DNA of 6,098 nt. It comes from Aquificota bacterium. GTDB lineage: Bacteria > Aquificota > Aquificia > Aquificales > Aquificaceae. Under the pieces are notes generated by a model. It saw nothing but the letters and a program-made list of their open reading frames with translations. It was not told where the DNA came from and made no database searches. Shown here one piece after another: positions 5,278 through 6,098 of the stretch. The number at the start of each line of letters is the position of its first letter. Positions within the stretch are counted from its first letter, which is position 1. The stretch covers positions 1 through 6,098 of the forward strand of contig JAJRQX010000162.1 of the NCBI GenBank assembly GCA_024280065.1. Reading direction: 5' to 3'. The position numbers were made by a program, and so were the translations under genes.

Positions 5278-6098
5278 ATGAAGGTGATCATACTCTGTGG
5301 AGGAAGCGGAACGAGGCTCTGGCCATTATCAAGGGAGAGCTTCCCAAAACAGTTTCTGCGTATATTTTCAGAAAGGTCTCTCTTTCAGGAAACGGTTTCA
5401 AGGGCTCTGAGGCTTGTTGGAGAGAATGAGGTGCTGGTCATCACAGGCTCAAGATACGAGTGGATCGTGAAGGATGAGCTTGAGGAGATAGGTGCGGAGA
5501 AGGTGAGGATCATAACGGAACCTGCAGGCAGAAACACAGCCCCAGCCATAGCCTTAGGGATAAAGTACCTCCTTGATCTGGGAGAGGCTATGGAAGAAGA
5601 GGTCCTCGTTCTGCCCTCCGACCACCTGGTAAGGGATGTTAACAGGTTCGTTGAGGCTGTACGCGAGGGAGTAAAGATAGCATCGGAGGGCTATATTGTC
5701 CTCTTCGGTGAGAAACCAACCTATCCTGAAACCGGATACGGATACATAAAGCTGGGCAGGAGGATACACGGAGGTTATGAAGTTGAAAGGTTTGAGGAAA
5801 AACCCTCTTCCGAAAAGGCTGAAGAGTACGTCAGGGACGGAAACCACCTGTGGAACTGCGGTATGTTCCTCTTCAGGCTGGGCAGGGTGTTGAAGGATTA
5901 CGGTGAACTCTTTCCAGATGCGGACTTCAGACTGGGCTGGGAAGAGTTCGTGAGAAGGTTTCCTGACCTCCCCGACATCTCCTTTGATTACGCCATCCTT
6001 GAGAAGACCGAGAACATTGCGGTCGTTCCCTTAAACGCCGGCTGGAGCGACGTTGGTTCTTGGAAGGCTATCTACGAGAACATGGATAAGGACGATGC
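5278..6098 (+). CDS. manC: Mannose-1-phosphate guanylyltransferase, N-terminal part
   Basis: The gene runs off the right edge after 273 codons and 2 bases. It makes GDP-mannose from mannose-1-phosphate and GTP in the cytoplasm. Diagnostic motifs are CGGSGTRLWPLSRESFPKQF (7-26), the nucleotidyltransferase signature with the FPKQF segment typical of mannose enzymes; EPAGRNTAPAIAL (81-93); VLPSDH (111-116) with the metal-binding Asp; ETGYGYIK (151-158); RFEEKP (171-176); LWNCGMF (191-197); and NAGWSDVGSW (253-262) with the second metal Asp. The Cys in WNCGMF stands where most homologues have Ser or Ala. The whole nucleotidyltransferase domain is almost complete, but I cannot see whether a C-terminal mannose-6-phosphate isomerase domain follows, so the long bifunctional or the short (about 350 aa) form is open. 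Start ATG 5278 has GGAG at 5273-5276, only one base away, too close to be a normal Shine-Dalgarno, and a TATAAT 8 bases upstream. Confidence 0.93.
   Translation, partial: MKVIILCGGSGTRLWPLSRESFPKQFLRIFSERSLFQETVSRALRLVGENEVLVITGSRYEWIVKDELEEIGAEKVRIITEPAGRNTAPAIALGIKYLLDLGEAMEEEVLVLPSDHLVRDVNRFVEAVREGVKIASEGYIVLFGEKPTYPETGYGYIKLGRRIHGGYEVERFEEKPSSEKAEEYVRDGNHLWNCGMFLFRLGRVLKDYGELFPDADFRLGWEEFVRRFPDLPDISFDYAILEKTENIAVVPLNAGWSDVGSWKAIYENMDKDD

Overview
The window comes from a bacterium, most likely a thermophilic member of the Aquificales. The evidence is indirect. Codons such as AGG, ATA, GAG and AAG dominate, the proteins are rich in Glu, Lys and Arg, genes are packed with almost no intergenic DNA, and a fused siroheme decarboxylase (NirDL type) sits behind a uroporphyrinogen-III methyltransferase, as expected in Hydrogenobacter-like organisms. 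By eye the G+C content is somewhat above 50%, higher than I recall for Aquifex or Hydrogenobacter thermophilus, so a relative such as Hydrogenivirga is possible. This placement is inference.

Layout. Positions 1-1898 (+ strand) hold a tetrapyrrole operon: the 3' part of a cobA/nirE-type methyltransferase, a full-length two-domain siroheme decarboxylase, and a TetR-family regulator, each overlapping the next. Positions 1891-2859 (- strand) encode an NAD-dependent sugar-nucleotide epimerase resembling UDP-glucuronate 4-epimerase. Its 3' end overlaps the TetR gene by 8 bp. A 33-bp divergent promoter region separates it from a + strand pair: a small stand-alone NIL-domain protein (2893-3135) and a GH130-type glycosidase/phosphorylase (3173-4225). 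The GH130 gene overlaps by 24 bp, tail to tail, a - strand GT-B glycosyltransferase-like gene (4202-5254). A second very short divergent promoter region leads to a + strand mannose-1-phosphate guanylyltransferase that runs off the right edge (5278-6098).

How the genes work together. The left operon makes precorrin-2/siroheme precursors and decarboxylates siroheme to didecarboxysiroheme, the branch towards heme d1 (cd1 nitrite reductase) or Ahb-type heme. The right half looks like a carbohydrate module: GDP-mannose supply (ManC), a glycosyltransferase that could use it, a GH130 enzyme of a family that mostly acts on beta-mannosides, and an epimerase that could supply a uronic acid donor. Their joint role in one mannose-containing glycan is inferred from proximity.

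The most interesting signal is not a gene. All four divergently transcribed starts in the window have a perfect TATAAT only 7-10 bp before the start codon. At one locus the two -10 boxes form a 7-bp-arm inverted repeat, and at the other they overlap in the self-complementary octamer ATTATAAT. This predicts bidirectional promoters giving leaderless or near-leaderless mRNAs, and it revises the glycosyltransferase start. No tRNA, rRNA, CRISPR array, mobile element or convincing hairpin terminator was seen, and no non-coding stretch exceeds 40 bp.
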